A stretch of 64,000 nucleotides of DNA from Eonycteris spelaea. Its lineage: Eukaryota > Chordata > Mammalia > Chiroptera > Pteropodidae. The stretch is taken from contig PUFA01000092.1 of NCBI GenBank assembly GCA_003508835.1, forward strand, positions 3,410,001 to 3,474,000, in the 5' to 3' direction. A program made the position numbers and the translations under genes. This document shows, piece by piece, positions 23,131 to 35,885 of this stretch (positions within the stretch are counted from its first letter, which is position 1; every line of letters starts with the position of its first letter). The notes under the pieces are model-generated. The model had not been told where the DNA came from and did no database searches. It worked only from the letters and a program-made list of their open reading frames with translations.

Positions 23131-23293
23131 AATAAAGCTTATTCTGTAATAATTTTCAATCTTAATGATGCTATATATGGTGCTATGTGTATATGTTCTA
23201 TTTTAAAAATTAACAGAATAAAGCTTATTCTGTAATAATTTTCAATCTTAATGATGCTATATATGTGTCTATGTTATATGTTCTATTTTAAAG
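23131..23293. repeat. 86-base tandem duplication
   Basis: AATAAAGCTTATTCTGTAAT starts at 23131 and again at 23217. The following ~50 bases are identical, and the copies differ mainly by small indels in the ATATATGGTGCTATG part. Copy one is 23131-23216, copy two 23217-23293. The unit is not a known repeat to my eye. Confidence 0.95.
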
Positions 23294-23619
23294 GTCATCT
23301 CTGAATCCATCTTGCAGTAGTGAAATTTAAGAGATTGTCACTCACATGAAAATATTTTTCACAGGGTTGTAGCCAGGCTATTTTAGCCAACAAAGAAATT
23401 AAGTACCTATTCAACAATGCTAACAGTGCATGGCATATAGTAGATGCTCCATGATATATTTGGAGACAATTCTTAGGAGATTTATTTATTGTACAGCTAA
23501 AGGTTAACATTAAGTGATAATTCTTAGAAAAAAAAAATATTTTCCCCAATTCTCAATTACCAGAATTTAGGATTTTGTTTCCTGTTCCTTCGTTTGCAAT
23601 AACAGCAATGATACAATAT

Positions 23620-23735
23620 AAATTATTCTCCTCTACTAGATATAAATTCTATGAGAGCAGAAATCTTGACTATTCTGTTGGCTCTCTGTAGATAATAGGT
23701 TCTCAACAAAATTTGTAAATTCATGACAAAATAGG
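23620..23735 (+). mobile_element. L2 LINE 3' end, sense
   Basis: CTACTAGATATAAATTCTATGAGAG, then GCAGAAATCTTGACTATTCTG and GATAATAGGTTCTCAACAAA follow the L2 order (cactagaatgtaagctccatgag, gcagggactttgtctg, agtaggcgctcaataaa). Confidence 0.65.
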
Positions 23736-23755
23736 TATTGACCGCTTGGCATTCC

Positions 23756-23798
23756 TGTGTGTGTGTGTGTGTGTGTGTTGTGTGTGTGTGTTGTGTGT

Positions 23799-23850
<52 letters not shown>
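23756..23850. repeat. Compound (TG)n-(GA)n-(CAGA)n microsatellite
   Basis: TG units with two TTG interruptions run to ~23798, then about fourteen GA units, then five CAGA units. Likely length-variable between individuals. Confidence 0.95.
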
Positions 23851-24544
23851 AGATATTCTAGACTTAATACATTACAGATTTATCCTGTAAAAACCTAACT
23901 ATACTCAATCTTTCTGAAGGTCTCTCTGACTATTCTGCTTAAACTATTATGAAAGTGATGTGTCTTAACTACCAGAAATGAAAGACTTAGAGGTTATCCA
24001 ATTCAAGAGGAACTGGACACAACTCAAACACTCAGAAATTAAAATGCATCAACTAATTTCTTCCATTTATGACCAAAGAAAATTAACTAGTTCCTAAAAA
24101 GTCTGAGAATTCCAAACTGAAAACCAAAACATAGCAATCCCAAAATAAGCACCAGTCCTGATTTGAAAATATCTAATTGAGTCAAACTTTAAGACAGTCA
24201 GTTCTACTTATTATAATATAAAAACCCTTAAACAGATACATTAGAAGTAAAATATAATAAAAGTAATAAATATAATCTAAATATAATAAAAGAGAGGTAT
24301 TTTTTCTAGAAGTGTTTTCACAATTCTCTAAAACTGTTAGCTATCCTTGATTTGTAGTTCGGAAACTTTTTAAAAACTTCAGAACAATCTTCATAGAAAA
24401 GTGTTTGCAAAGAAGCAGTATGTAAACAGATTATTGGCGTTGCTCAAGTAGAAATAGGGTGAGTGGGAAACCTGAGGATCTAGGGAATCCTGCTGATCAC
24501 AGGGAATTTGGGGCCAGAGAGAACTTCTATCCAAGCACAGGCCT
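23851..24544. other. Unassigned AT-rich sequence
   Basis: No gene or repeat family recognised. 24225-24300 is A/T-only apart from a few G and C and has ATAATAAA-type internal redundancy. Confidence 0.5.
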
Positions 24545-24705
24545 CCACTAACTAGACTGCCCTGCTGACTTTCCAGGCTTCAGAATTCCCATCTCTATAA
24601 GGTGAAAAATATCTCCTATCTTGTGGAGTTGTTCTGAGAATTAAATGACATGATCATTTGAAGTATTCAGTGTAAAGTCTGAGGTTCAGTAAGAGGTCAC
24701 TAAAT
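24545..24705 (+). mobile_element. MIR SINE, sense orientation
   Basis: CCAGGCTTCAGAATTCCCATCTCTATAAGG followed by TGTGGAGTTGTTCTGAGAATTAAATGACATGAT, then GAGGTCACTAAATGTTTACTG. This is the MIR core and 3' half in order. Confidence 0.7.
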
Positions 24706-24709
24706 GTTT

Positions 24710-25260
24710 ACTGTGGCAGAAAATGTTGATACTTGGATCACCATTCACCGTCTTGATGCAATTTACCCACCATCCCCTTCAGTCAGCACTTACACTTGCT
24801 TCTGGGAGAATCCAGGCAGGGATAGGTTAAGTGCCTGGAAATTTACATCACCAACCCACCCTAACCCCCAAGGCCCAATGATTGACAGATTCAGCAGTCT
24901 TTAAAGCTTACCTTTCACTGTCCCATTGAGGATTAAGCTAAACCCATCTGGAACTTTGCCTAAGAAGAATGCTCCCTTACTTGACTTCTTGTCCTTCGCT
25001 TTCCTGCTGCCCCATTCCCTTATAGGTCTCCTTGGGTATGCTTCTTTAACAAATTATTTTAAAAATATTCTTCCCAGGAACTGACTCTGGGGAACACAAC
25101 CTGAGTGAGTATTAATGGATGGTTATTAGCATTGCATAAAAGGTACTGAATAATAATCCCAATCTCATTTTCAGACACTCAGCCCCATAATATCTCTCCT
25201 TGGCTTCTCTAACTCAGCCCCAGAGAAGCCATGGGGCCCCAATGCACCATAAATATGCAT
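24710..25260. other. Unassigned sequence
   Basis: Includes a 66-codon plus-strand frame (24704-24904) of no recognisable family. Locally C-rich (24860-24880, 24900-25040) but not a CpG island. Confidence 0.5.
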
Positions 25261-25264
25261 GCTT

Positions 25265-25505
25265 TTCTTTACGATTAGAATGTCTTTCTCTGTGAGAAAC
25301 ACCTGTTCATCTTTCAGGACCCACTTCAAATATACCCTCCTCTGTGATATATCCTGAATCCCAGCAGAAATAATTGCTCTCTCTGTGACTGACCTTAGAT
25401 ATTATCCACATCCCTTCAATAAAATATACCAAATTGTATTGGTGAATATGTGTGGGAACTCCTTAACAACAGTGGTTTTATCCTATTTACCTCTGCATTT
25501 CACTC
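25265..25505 (+). mobile_element. L2 LINE, sense fragment
   Basis: AGAATGTCTTTCTCTGTGAG, then CATCTTTCAGGACCCACTTCAAATATACCCTCCTCTGTGATATATCCTGAATCCC follow the L2 segment that normally reads 'cattcaggtctcagctcaaatgtcacctcctcagagaggccttccctga'. Confidence 0.7.
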
Positions 25506-25509
25506 ACCC

Positions 25510-26305
25510 ACTTCCTCTCCAGCCATCCTTCCACCCACCTTCACTGTTCTCACATATATGTTCATAATCTTTTACCCAAACTCTTGGCACCTGAGGAGCT
25601 TTGAAATTTGAAACTTCCAGAGCTTAGAACTGCCACTACAGGCCATGTACTACATCATTCAGAACATTCCTGGAAGGTTACGGGGTGGCACTCCAAAACT
25701 GAATACATAGTGGTTTCTTCAGGTACAGAAATGAGTGTTCACCCTAAATGGGATAAATAAAAAGTGCACATAGCCTCATATCTATTCAGGTCAGGTTTTG
25801 CCACTAAGTGAATTCAGATTTTTTAGAGCTTTTTGGATTTCAGATTTATAAATACTGAGCAGTTGTAGAGGAAGCTCAATATGTGTTTATCGAACAGAAC
25901 TTAAGAAAACATCCTCTCATTGATGTTTTCACTAAATATCCTTTCTACTTAAAGATATTATGAGCAACTTTTTAAAAGCTCCTGGATACAATTGCTTTTT
26001 TACAAGAAGCCAAGAAGAATTGCCAAAAATCACCAGATTTCTCCAGTTCCTGGAGAGACAAACAGATTATGCTTTTTTTGCAGCTGCTCTGAATGTCAAA
26101 CATGTGAGGTAAGGTCTTTTACATCAATATATAAAAATTGCAGAGCCTGGAATACTACTAATTTGACTACTAAATTTGAGGCTAGCAAATCACTTTAACA
26201 TGCCTTTCTCTTGGTTTGCACTTGGCTAATAATAACCTCACAGACATAAAAACTAAATCCCCAAAAGAGGCGAAATCATATTTGATCACTAGAAGCATCG
26301 GAGAG
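25510..26305. other. Mostly unassigned; possible DNA-transposon end near 25800-25880
   Basis: GTGAATTCAGATTTTTTAGAG followed by a TTTGGATTTCAGATTTATAAATACTGAGC-type phrase recalls the end of a Tigger/MER-type DNA element, but the match is weak. No gene seen. Confidence 0.3.
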
Positions 26306-26309
26306 GGCA

Positions 26310-26425
26310 CCTAGTTCAATCCATTCATTTTATAAATGATGAAACCAAGGCTCAGAGAGGTTAATTAACTTTCTCAAGTTCACATATAGGTTAGCGGCAG
26401 AGCTGAAACTGGAATAAAGATCTCT
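26310..26425 (-). mobile_element. MIR SINE, antisense
   Basis: CATTTTATAAATGATGAAACC, AAGGCTCAGAGAGGTTAATTAA and GTTCACATATAGGTTAGCGGCAGAGCTGAAAC form the classic antisense MIR series. Confidence 0.9.
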
Positions 26426-26429
26426 AGGA

Positions 26430-28185
26430 TGAGTCCGATCTTCTCCATGCTATCTTGCCTCAATAAAACAGTTCTTCTGACACTAACCCTTTAAGCCCGC
26501 TGTTCCAAAGGCACAGATATCATAGTCATTCTCTAAATAACGGCACTGCATGCATGGTGCACTTCCTGATTCTGTCTGTACACTGACACTTATTTGAAAA
26601 CAGATAATAGTAGCTTCATCTTTACTGATCCTATATGTCAAGGTCTGCATTTGGGGCCTAACAAAAGAAAGATATACATGGAAGATAATGTTACAGTAAA
26701 TAATTATGGTTCTAAAAAGCATATATTAAAGGTTTACCAAAATCATTTTTGAAAATGTTCTTAATTTTTAAAAATTATACTTACAGTAAAATAAAACCTA
26801 TTAGGCTCATTAATTCTTGATATGAAATGATTCCAGAGTTCAAGCCTTTATATTCACTTTACTGAAATACTTTATTGAAATTTTAATTTGCAGGCTCTAT
26901 AATATCACTTAAACAGGGATTTTGAATTAAATTCTAATCATGGAATTTAAACATAAAAATATCAGTTCAAGGAAAATGTTATTTTTAATGTGTATAACAT
27001 AAAGCTTAAAACGATTTTAAATATTGTCACTCTATTTAAAGAGTTGCAAGCATTTCCTTAACAATCAGGTAGCATTAAACTTGATAAACTTCAGAAAAAA
27101 GGTAGTAATTGTTTTAGCAGAGCTTTATCTACATAATAACTAAGTTGCAATGAGAAAAAAAAAATAAAACTTTGCATCTCTGTTTCCTATTACATCATAG
27201 TATGTTAAGAGGATTTTCCTCCTCCACTGATGACCTTCTTCTTTCCTACTTTGGGGAAGGTGAAGAGAAAGAGGGCAAAAGTGGGGACACACCTGCCCAG
27301 AGAATGTGAACACACAGGGGATGTGAAAATAAAGAAACGAAAAAGTTTAAAATATCAGTTTCCCTCCACGCGGGACATTTGGATTACAAATAAAAACATC
27401 TAAAAATATTCTCCCACAAGTTTCTTCTTTTTAAAGAAGCACTGATTATTTTTGGTGAAAATATGTGAACCTCTCTAACGAGTCAAAATTACTGTTGACT
27501 GAAAGTAAAATAAACAATTGGCCATCCTGAACTACCTTGTCAAAATGTCCTATTATCAAAACACTGATGACAGACTTAGTCACTCTCATAACTAACAAAG
27601 CAGATCTCCGAAAGGGTGAAATAAATACACCTGAAAGAAAATACTGCAAGAATCCAAGAAATGGGGTCCTGCACCACTGAGCTCCTGAAGGTAATCATAA
27701 CATTAATTCTTTCATAGATCATGGATTTCTTAAGAAAGTGGTATGCCTCCATGTTTCATTTGACTAATAAACAAATATCCCAACCAATGTAATTAGAACA
27801 ACCAGGTCACTGAGTACTCTTAACAAGAAACTCAAAGCAAATTTCACATACTACATAGATTTAATTGTCCCTTCACATGTCGCTATTAATTTGAAGACAA
27901 TAAAACCTCTTTGAAATGTCTGTCCAAAAGTAAGATGTTTTAGCTTAAATTTATCTTCAAAGAGGCTATTGGCACATAATACATGGCTCCAAACTTCCCC
28001 CTACATACACACTTTTAGTACCACAGTAACCACATTATGTAAAATGATTTATTCTACTGATTACAAGAATAACCAGTACAAAGTGAGAAGCACCAACTCG
28101 AAGTGTCAGGTAGCAAAAGGTAACATGAAGGAACTATCTAAGCTAAAAAAAAATGCAAGGATTTTTGTTTCGTTTTGTTTTGTTT
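26430..28185. other. Unassigned sequence
   Basis: AT-rich with a GC-richer island at 27230-27340 (CTTCTTTCC...GGGGAAGGTGAAG and an ACACCTGCCC E-box-like site). No gene or repeat recognised; frames of 67-94 codons carry no motif. Confidence 0.45.
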
Positions 28186-28189
28186 TTCC

Positions 28190-28262
28190 ATTATATCCTC
28201 AGTATCTGAGACAATGCTTAGCATATAGTAGGCACTCAGTAAAAACTTATTGAATGAATAAC
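28190..28262 (+). mobile_element. L2 LINE 3' terminus, sense
   Basis: ATATCCTCAGTATCTGAGACAATGC, TTAGCATATAGTAGGCACTCAG and TGAATGAATA at the end. Order and spacing are those of the last ~70 bases of L2. Confidence 0.85.
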
Positions 28263-28551
28263 TTTTTCACTGAAACTTGCCACATAGTTCCAGGTTTTGT
28301 CTTTGAAACCTCATGAGCCTTCTCTATGGGACACACCCAAGGAGGCATCAACCTTGCAGGATGGTCCCAAGGAGCACCCATCTACAGACCATCTCTAGCA
28401 TCACCACAACATGAAATATCTGCTGACTTAAAAAAGACATCACATTCAGTGTACTATACTGGCTTCCATGAAAGTGTCTCCATTTCAGTCCAGATGCTAT
28501 CTAGAAGTCACTTTTTTAAATTCCCATGTGAACAAATAATATTTAATGTGT

Positions 28552-29335
28552 AGCAGCCTGGAAGCAGACACAAACCACAAAATGGGTTAAACAGAGGAAG
28601 ATTAATATAAAAAATAAGCTTTGATAAAAGAGGACTATAAAATATTAGAAAACTCTATATGGCACCATAGTGCTGAGGGAGACTACCCAAAGACGAGCAC
28701 ACTTGGAAGTGGGGATCCCTTACCAAGGCTGGGGTTCAGACTTTATAAAGAAGGTATTTTCAACCTAAAGGAAAAGCAGAAAAGTTTACTGGTTTGTCCA
28801 GCCTGGAGCTACTTTGCAGACTCACGGGCAAGCAGAAGGCATCCCTCTAGAATTGATGTAAAGAACAGGTGATTAGTGCTAGTGGTCTGGGCATGTAGAA
28901 GCGGTTGGACTCCTCCAAGTTACATAGGAAAGGAGCCAACACAATTGGGAGGACTTTGACACTGGTGCAGGCAGGAAGCCTTTGCGACACCAGTTCTCAT
29001 TTCAAGAAGGACATAGAATCTTTATCACCAGGTAGAGGATGCAAGGCGGCCAAGGATTCAGGGCACATGGCTGAGGCAGAGCTCCACATGTAGCTGAGGC
29101 AGTGTTTGCACTCTGACACCACTGAGACAACCCAACCCCACGTCCACCTGCTGAAGCATGACACAACTGGAGAGCCCCTCCCTTGCAAAGCCACTTCAGC
29201 GCCCTCTGCTGAGAAAAGTTAATATCGTTCATTGTGAAGGAGAGATGCCTAAAGGAATTCCCTCTCTTATCATAGCACATATATTGAAGGGTAAATTTAG
29301 ACCCGAGAGCCAATAAATTAATAATTGCACACAGA
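28552..29335. mobile_element. Old LTR-like interspersed repeat, family not named
   Basis: Begins GTAGCAGCCTGGAAGCAGAC, has a GGGAAGTGGGGATCCCTTACC-type middle (28705-28730) and ends with CAGCGCCCTCTGCTGAGA, a GAAGGGTAAATTTAG phrase and CAATAAATTAATAATTGCAC. I recognise this order from dispersed old mammalian repeats that look like solitary LTRs, but cannot assign a family. No internal retroviral gene is present. Frames of 60-100 codons on both strands overlap and are meaningless. Confidence 0.45.
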
Positions 29336-29339
29336 CTGT

Positions 29340-32300
29340 TATCTCAAAAAATAACACTGTGCTTGTTTTCATGCAAAGGACAGCTGACGTGTACAAACAT
29401 AGTTCCCAATTTGGACATAATGTAAACTCCAGAGAACCATCTCCTGAGTAAGCATCTCTCCAGAGGTTGCCTCAAAGTGAATACACAAAGTGAAGGCAGG
29501 TCTAAATTGATAGTCAGATCAGGTTTAGGAACATATTTCTCATGAAATATACCCAGACAAATCCCTAAAATAACCATTGTCCTAAATAACAACATGGCCT
29601 TTCCAACAGCACGATTACAATTACAGAGATTCAATCCTTTCCCATTCCCCTGATTCTGACACCTATACTCACGCTAAAATTGTCCAAGACAATTTTTTGC
29701 CTCATTACCTACAATGGCACAAGATTTCAATAACTTGATTTTGCTCCTTACCATTGAAAGTCTCACATAAATCATACCAAATTAATTGCCAGGACAACTG
29801 CAGTCAAAAAGCCACCCCCCACTGTTTTAAGCTTTAGGTCAAAGGATCCTTTGGCTCTTAGGCATGTAGAAAATAAACATGTCTCCAACAACAAAAAGCA
29901 TTATAATCCGTTAAGTATTTAAAAACTCTCTAGTAAGTTTCTGTCTATCTGAAATTATAATACAGGAGAATCAATCCAAACATATCCATTTCTAAAAATT
30001 CTGCTCAGTTCCAGATCTTAGAAATAGACTCTTCAGGAAATGAATTTAATCTTTTATATACAACGTTTGGCTTTCCTGAAAATAACAATTCCTGACAACT
30101 ATAAGAATTCTCTAAAACTTTAAGCATGGAAATGGAAAATAAAAGGAATCAATGTTTATTTTTTAAAGTAACCCAAATTCAGACTTTGTATGTGTATCTG
30201 TCTTTCCCAAAAAGAAGTAAATAAGAAAAAGAAAAAGAAAAAACTACTTTGTGACTCTGGGATATGGAAGAATCCAGAAGGCCAGAGTTATAAAATCTAT
30301 TAAATATTCTTCTATGACACGACATGAAAAAAGGACTCCAATAAAACTTATGGAAATATTAGAGAATGAAGTGAAATGTTTCTCCCCTAAGAATGGATAG
30401 GTCTTGAAAGAAAATAGTTAATAAAAAGCAGGCTCCCATCTTGAATTTTCTGAACTAATCCTGATTATACCACGTTTCCTCAAGTATTCCCTTAGAGCAT
30501 TTCTAAATGTATTTATTTTAAAATAATGTTCACTTAGATTAGCTAGGCATGGTCTGTGGGGGAAGACTGGAATTCCTGTTGAAGAGTATTTTGATAAATT
30601 GCTTTTCACCGCCCAGGGAAAGTTTGAAAAAACTTTGTGAAAGTTAATAAATAAACCTGGTGAAAGTTAATAAATTATGTTCTTTGTTTGTAAATTTTCA
30701 TATTTTCAATTGTTATTTTATTAAACAGTTGTCAGAACCTCCATTTGCTCTCAGTCCCAGGAACGTTCCCTTATGTGAATACCTGCAATAAGTAATAATT
30801 AATGAAGCACTAGAGACAAAGAACATGTTTTGATTAGTTATGCCATATGTGCAGCTCAGACTTCAACTATATAGCTAGGAAAGGTTAGGCTACTTAAGAG
30901 ACCTAACCTGCAGGTGTGTTAACCTCTACTATTCAAACTCCAAACTCCTTTTAGTAATCTGAAAAAAAGCAATTGCCTTCATTAAATTCTTATTATCTAT
31001 CATGTGATTTATGACAAGAACCAACTAGTGAGTGTCCATTTCTTGAGAATCAGATAATGGTTATAACTGCACAATTCTGCTGGAGGATTGGGTCATATCC
31101 AAGTTTAAGGGTTCAAGAGTATTACTTGAATAAAATTTCCATTGAGTAACCATATACTATGTATCTATGTGTAAGTGTAATAAGATGTTAAATTTGACTT
31201 TTCTTGTTTCCTCAAGAGTTTCTGCAAAATAATCAATATAATATCACTTTTGGAGGTCATGCTTAGATTTCAAGGGTTTCAGGAACTAGTTCTGAAACCC
31301 TTAGCTATCACCCACCTTGAATCTCTCGTCTTCCAATAGCAGAGAGGAAGGAGTCATTTGCCACACCTAAAGCTAAAAAAGGTGGCTTGCGACAACCACA
31401 CAGAGAGATGGCATTGGTTACCTGGAAAATTCTATAGTCAAGAAGTTGGTTGCAGCTTCCCTGAAGACAGAAAGAGAAGAGAGGGCTAGGGCGGGAATGG
31501 AAGTGAGCTGCAATTGCGCTGACAGCACAGTGAGCAGGCTTCTTTCCCATCGACCAGGTATAAGCCTGCCAAAGATCATATCAAGGAGCAAGGTATCCCC
31601 AAGTTGACTCCTACAGAGAATCTGGTGGAATGGATCTCTATAAAGAAGTGTCAAGTGATAGGGAAGTTATCTATAACAGATATCTACAAAAAAACAACCT
31701 AGAAAAAATAGTCTACAAGAGAAAGTCAGCATTTGGACACCTGCCCCAAATGAGAAACTTCAATTCCCCCCAAGCACATACAAATTTTTGCCTCCTTTTC
31801 CTGTCTCATATCATCTCCACTTTCTCCAACCCCTGAAGAACTGAAAGTAGTAAACTGGGGAAGAAGACAAATATAAGGGGGAATAATGAAAAAGATAAAC
31901 TACACTCTTAATAAAGATAAATTGCACTCGTAACTGTGCAATTATAACCAAGGTCCTACTGCAGACCTTGAGCTGAATCAGGCTCGACTTGGAGAAGACA
32001 GGTTGGGTTGCGTGAAAATTGTGAAAATTTGATATTAGACAGAACAACGCTTTTTAACCTGAAAAAAAAATGATATTTATCAATACCTGAAAGTAACTGG
32101 AAAAGAGAGCAAATCAAAGACACAAGGCCAAATGGGAAACAAAGTAACAACTTTGTAAACAGCTTGATGAAGGCCATTAAACACCTCAAAACAATGGTCT
32201 AATGAAAGCTGGATGGTGGTCATAACTTATTCTGGAATTCCTAAATGAGGTTTCTTACTTCCTCCCCTCCTCTCCAATGAGTCTCTGGGTATATCACTCC

Positions 32301-33255
32301 TGCTAGATCTGAAGTTGAGACCTTTCTGCTGCAATCTAAGGAAAGTACAACACAAAACTTGCACACCAGTGCAAGGACAAAAGAAAGAAGAGAGATAGTA
32401 GGAAAGACCATGTTTCCCCCTAGCATCTAGCAGTGTGTGGCATATGCTATCTGATCCATGTCTGTAAATAGTCCAGCACAAGCTACCATATGGATGAGGA
32501 GGATACTAAGGCTCTTCCTGCAGGAGATGTATGAGTCCTGGGATAAAGGGCAGGGTGCAAAGAAGAAATCAAGAAACTGGCAGAGGTTGGAGGTCCTGAG
32601 AAGCCAAGCTCTATCTCAGGCTCCTCAGCAGGTGAAAGGAATGCCTGCTTTGGGGGCATATTTCACCCTTTAATATAGTGACACTTCATTACATTCCCTC
32701 AGAAGGAAAACATGGCCCTGTTAATGTATGTGTCTGACCAGTCTGAGCATAATTCTTCCTCCTATAAACGGTAAGACTGGGAAAGAAGTGAAAGATGAAA
32801 GAAAGTTTTCTCCTCTGAGGGGCACAAGAGCTCCCACAATCTTAGTCAATGGCTTTTTGGAGAACTGCTTATAAGAACAGACATAATTCCTTTGAGAAAA
32901 CTGCATTATGACTACAGTGAATGATTTGTCTGAAGCAACCTTATTAATAGTTCTTCCCCCTACTTCCCTTTTGCTAACACTAATGATGGGATTCCAAAGC
33001 CCACTCCAGCAGCCAAGTTTCTCTAGGCAATCTAGACCACTTCATGTCTTTGACTGACTTATTCTTAGAAGACTCAAATAGTAAGACAACTCTACACAAA
33101 AACATATTCCATGGGCAAAGCTAATAGAAGAAAATACATGTATTTCAATTTGTGGTGATACTAAATTGTATTATTCAACATATGCGCGAAATATCCAATA
33201 TTACTCTGGACCAAAATGACACAAATTAAAGTGAAAAGTCTAAATCTTTTTAGAA
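29340..33255. other. Longest stretch without recognised features
   Basis: No gene or confident repeat in about 3.9 kb. A TGAAAGTTAATAAAT phrase occurs twice near 30640-30675. Blocks at 31300-31640 and 32230-32660 are richer in GC and hold overlapping small frames on both strands with no protein signature. They may be unrecognised old repeats or unique sequence. Confidence 0.4.
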
Positions 33256-33320
33256 TCTTCAGATATATATATATAGATACATAAATAGATATATCAATGA
33301 TAATGATAATGATAATGATA
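33256..33320. repeat. (TA)n and (TGATAA)n-type simple repeat
   Basis: ATATATATATAGATACATAAATAGATATATCA followed by four ATGATA units. It abuts the next MIR. Confidence 0.85.
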
Positions 33321-33530
33321 GCACACATTTGTTGGATGCTTATCATGAGCTGGGCACTGAGCTAAGTACTTTATATACTCTATACTCTCTATATAATTTA
33401 CATATTCACAATACCCCTAGAATCCATTCCTTTCTCATTTCCAGGAGATGAAAAAGTTTAACTATAAGTAACTTATCCAAGAACATACCCCTAACAAGTC
33501 ATAAAGAAAATATTCCAATCCAGGTCCTTA
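33321..33530 (-). mobile_element. MIR SINE, antisense, near full length
   Basis: CATTTGTTGGATGCTTATCATGAGCTGGGCACTGAGCTAAGTACTTTATATAC opens it, followed by CACAATACCCCTAGAATCC, then CAGGAGATGAAAAAGTTTAAC, CTTATCCAAGAACATACCCC and AATATTCCAATCCAGGTCC. All are in antisense MIR order. Confidence 0.85.
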
Positions 33531-33534
33531 AGCT

Positions 33535-35700
33535 TTTTACCAAAATGCCTCTTATTAGAATGAAAAGTATTCTGAGTTTTGATTCTTAGATTGTCACTGC
33601 CAGTATCTTAAAGAAAAGATGATTTATATCTGTGTAAAAGGTATATACGCCTGTTCTAGTTGTTTTCTTACTGGCAATTATTACCTAAATAGGAGGGGCC
33701 ATTTTGAGATATCTTAAAGCAAAGAATAAATGAAGTGACTGTTTAAATAGCCCATTATCAGTCCTTAAGAACCCTTTGGTGAATAACATTATTTTTAAGC
33801 CAGTAGCTTAAAATGTTGATTTTATTTATTATATTGGATATATGTTTCCATATGGGGAATACAGTTTTATTTCATTTTATATTTCTGATAGAAATGTTAC
33901 TTTAATTAGAAAATGGAGAAAAGATTTTAGGAGGTAATATTTTTTATGTATGCTATCTTGCTATATTTTACATATTTATTCAAATGGTAACAGAACGCCT
34001 CTTGTCTTTTGTTTGATATATGTATATATTCTGTACCCCATTAAGATCCTAAGAACAAGAATTTTGTACTTGCATGTTGGCTGACATGAAGAAATCTTAG
34101 AGGGTGTTAAATAAAGAATTATTGTTTTATCTCATTTATAAGGATTTAGAACAGAAATAATAGGACCAAAAAAATAGATTAATGACTAGAAATGTTTCAG
34201 TTGGCAACTCCTACGGCTAAAATGCCCATAACCCAGCTCTCGCTCTTGATTTCTTTAAAATTAAAGAGTGCTCTATAAATCCATGTACTATTTAGTAATG
34301 GTACAAACAAGAAACAGCCTTCCAGGTATTTATTTATATTTCAAAAAATGAAGTCTGAAGCCCTCTTGCTACCAACACTTTGCTCCAACAGCTTTGGTAG
34401 CATTGAGCATGTCTAGGGACATCATCTGAAGACTTGTTTGGGGCACTGGCATTCTGTGACAGCTCTAGAGAGGATCAGCAGAACCAGAGGACCCCAAAGG
34501 ATACCAAGGAGAATTGGCCTCTGAGTTCTCATGCTCCTTCCTTACTTTCTCTCTTTCCTCTCAGCTTTCATTCAGCTTCAGAGAAGACAATAAAAGTCAG
34601 AGATGCACTGAACTCTACTAGACACAAACAAGCCCTGAGGACATGTATCAGAACTAAGAGTATCTCAATAGCACAGTCTGGAGCTCAAAGTGGCTCTGGG
34701 GCCATCCCCAAATGCCTGCACCAATTCCTTTCTCCACTCCCAAATCCTGAGCAAGCACAGAACCCTGGAGGCAAAGTAAGACAGGTTTTCCTTAGGAGGA
34801 TGTTCCAGAGTCCCCACAATTCATTTGTCTACTGATACTGCAGTGAAATATCGGCAGGAATGAGGATCTTGCTGAGTTACTGATTGCTCGGGGGAGTTTC
34901 TGAGGTGCCTTTCCATCTTCATTGCGGTACATACTAGAAATTGTCCTTTCTCACACTTATTAAACACCTAAACGTGGTTCAGAATGTAGAAGACCTGAAG
35001 CAGCGCACCAGACTTCATGGGTTTCCCCAAGGCGCTCGCTCTCCCTGTGCATGTCTAAGCAAGTGGGATGAGCTGAGGTATCACGTTTGTGTTGATTCCA
35101 CAGTAGCTCAAGGTATCAGTGCATCTCAGAGAATCTTGGAATCACTCTGTTGCTGCTAGACTCCTTTCCTCTTTCTGGTACCAGGGTGTGAAACACACAA
35201 TCATATGCAAAGTCTGTTTTTACCTGTTCAAAGGTGATTTTATCTGTTTCAAGAAGACCTCTCATCTGCTTATTAAATATCCACCGACAATCAGCTCTGA
35301 TGCAGTGGACCTTGATCCACCTCTCACCCAATTTGCTTGAGAGCTTTAAATCCTTTTAATCTCAGGCTAGTTCACATTTGACTGCTAAAGTTTTTAGCTG
35401 AGTATTTATTGCAATCACTACTTCATCTGATTATTTAAATAGAGGAATGCATTTTTTTTCTCTTGACTTTTTAAATCTTTTCCTTATTAACAAAAAAAGG
35501 CCTTAGGTCAGAAGGTAGGCAGAGATATGAAGCAAATTACTGATCTCTTTGGAGAAAAGCTTCATACAAACATAAGGCATTATTGTATCTGGCCTTTCTA
35601 AAACTGAGCTTCCTGTCCTTTACAAAATTTCCATCTTCTTTAGGGGCCTTATGAATAACTGGAAACATCCATATTTGTGTCTTCTTATTTTTTAGTATTA
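33535..35700. other. Unassigned; contains an unsupported 133-codon frame
   Basis: The plus-strand frame 34434-34835 (133 codons) is S-, P- and Q-rich and matches no family I know. It has no neighbours or splice signals to support it. 33990-34125 faintly resembles a sense L2 end. The GC-richer block 34380-35340 shows other overlapping frames on both strands. No gene called. Confidence 0.4.
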
Positions 35701-35704
35701 CAAG

Positions 35705-35885
35705 ACAATATAGTGGAGTAGAGACAGATTATCTGGGCTCATACCCAAGCTCTGATAATTCTTAGGTTTCTGAACTTTCTGCTTATCTATAAATGGTCAT
35801 ATAATAGTGTTTCTCTAATAAGATTATTGTTCAGAATGAGTTAAAAATATGTAAAGCATTAGAACAATCATTGGTGCAGGTTTGG
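35705..35885 (+). mobile_element. MIR SINE, sense orientation
   Basis: CAATATAGTGGAGTAGAGACAG, ATCTGGGCTCATACCCAAGCTCTG and GTTTCTGAACTTTCTGCTTATCTATAAATGG, followed by AATAAGATTATTGTTCAGAATGAG and AAAGCATTAGAACAATC. Matches MIR from its tRNA-like head through the core. Confidence 0.8.

Noticed and set aside
34434..34835. 133-codon plus-strand open frame
   Set aside because: Low-complexity S/P/Q-rich translation, no family resemblance, no splice sites or neighbours that support an exon. Frames of this length occur by chance in the GC-richer blocks of a 64-kb window.
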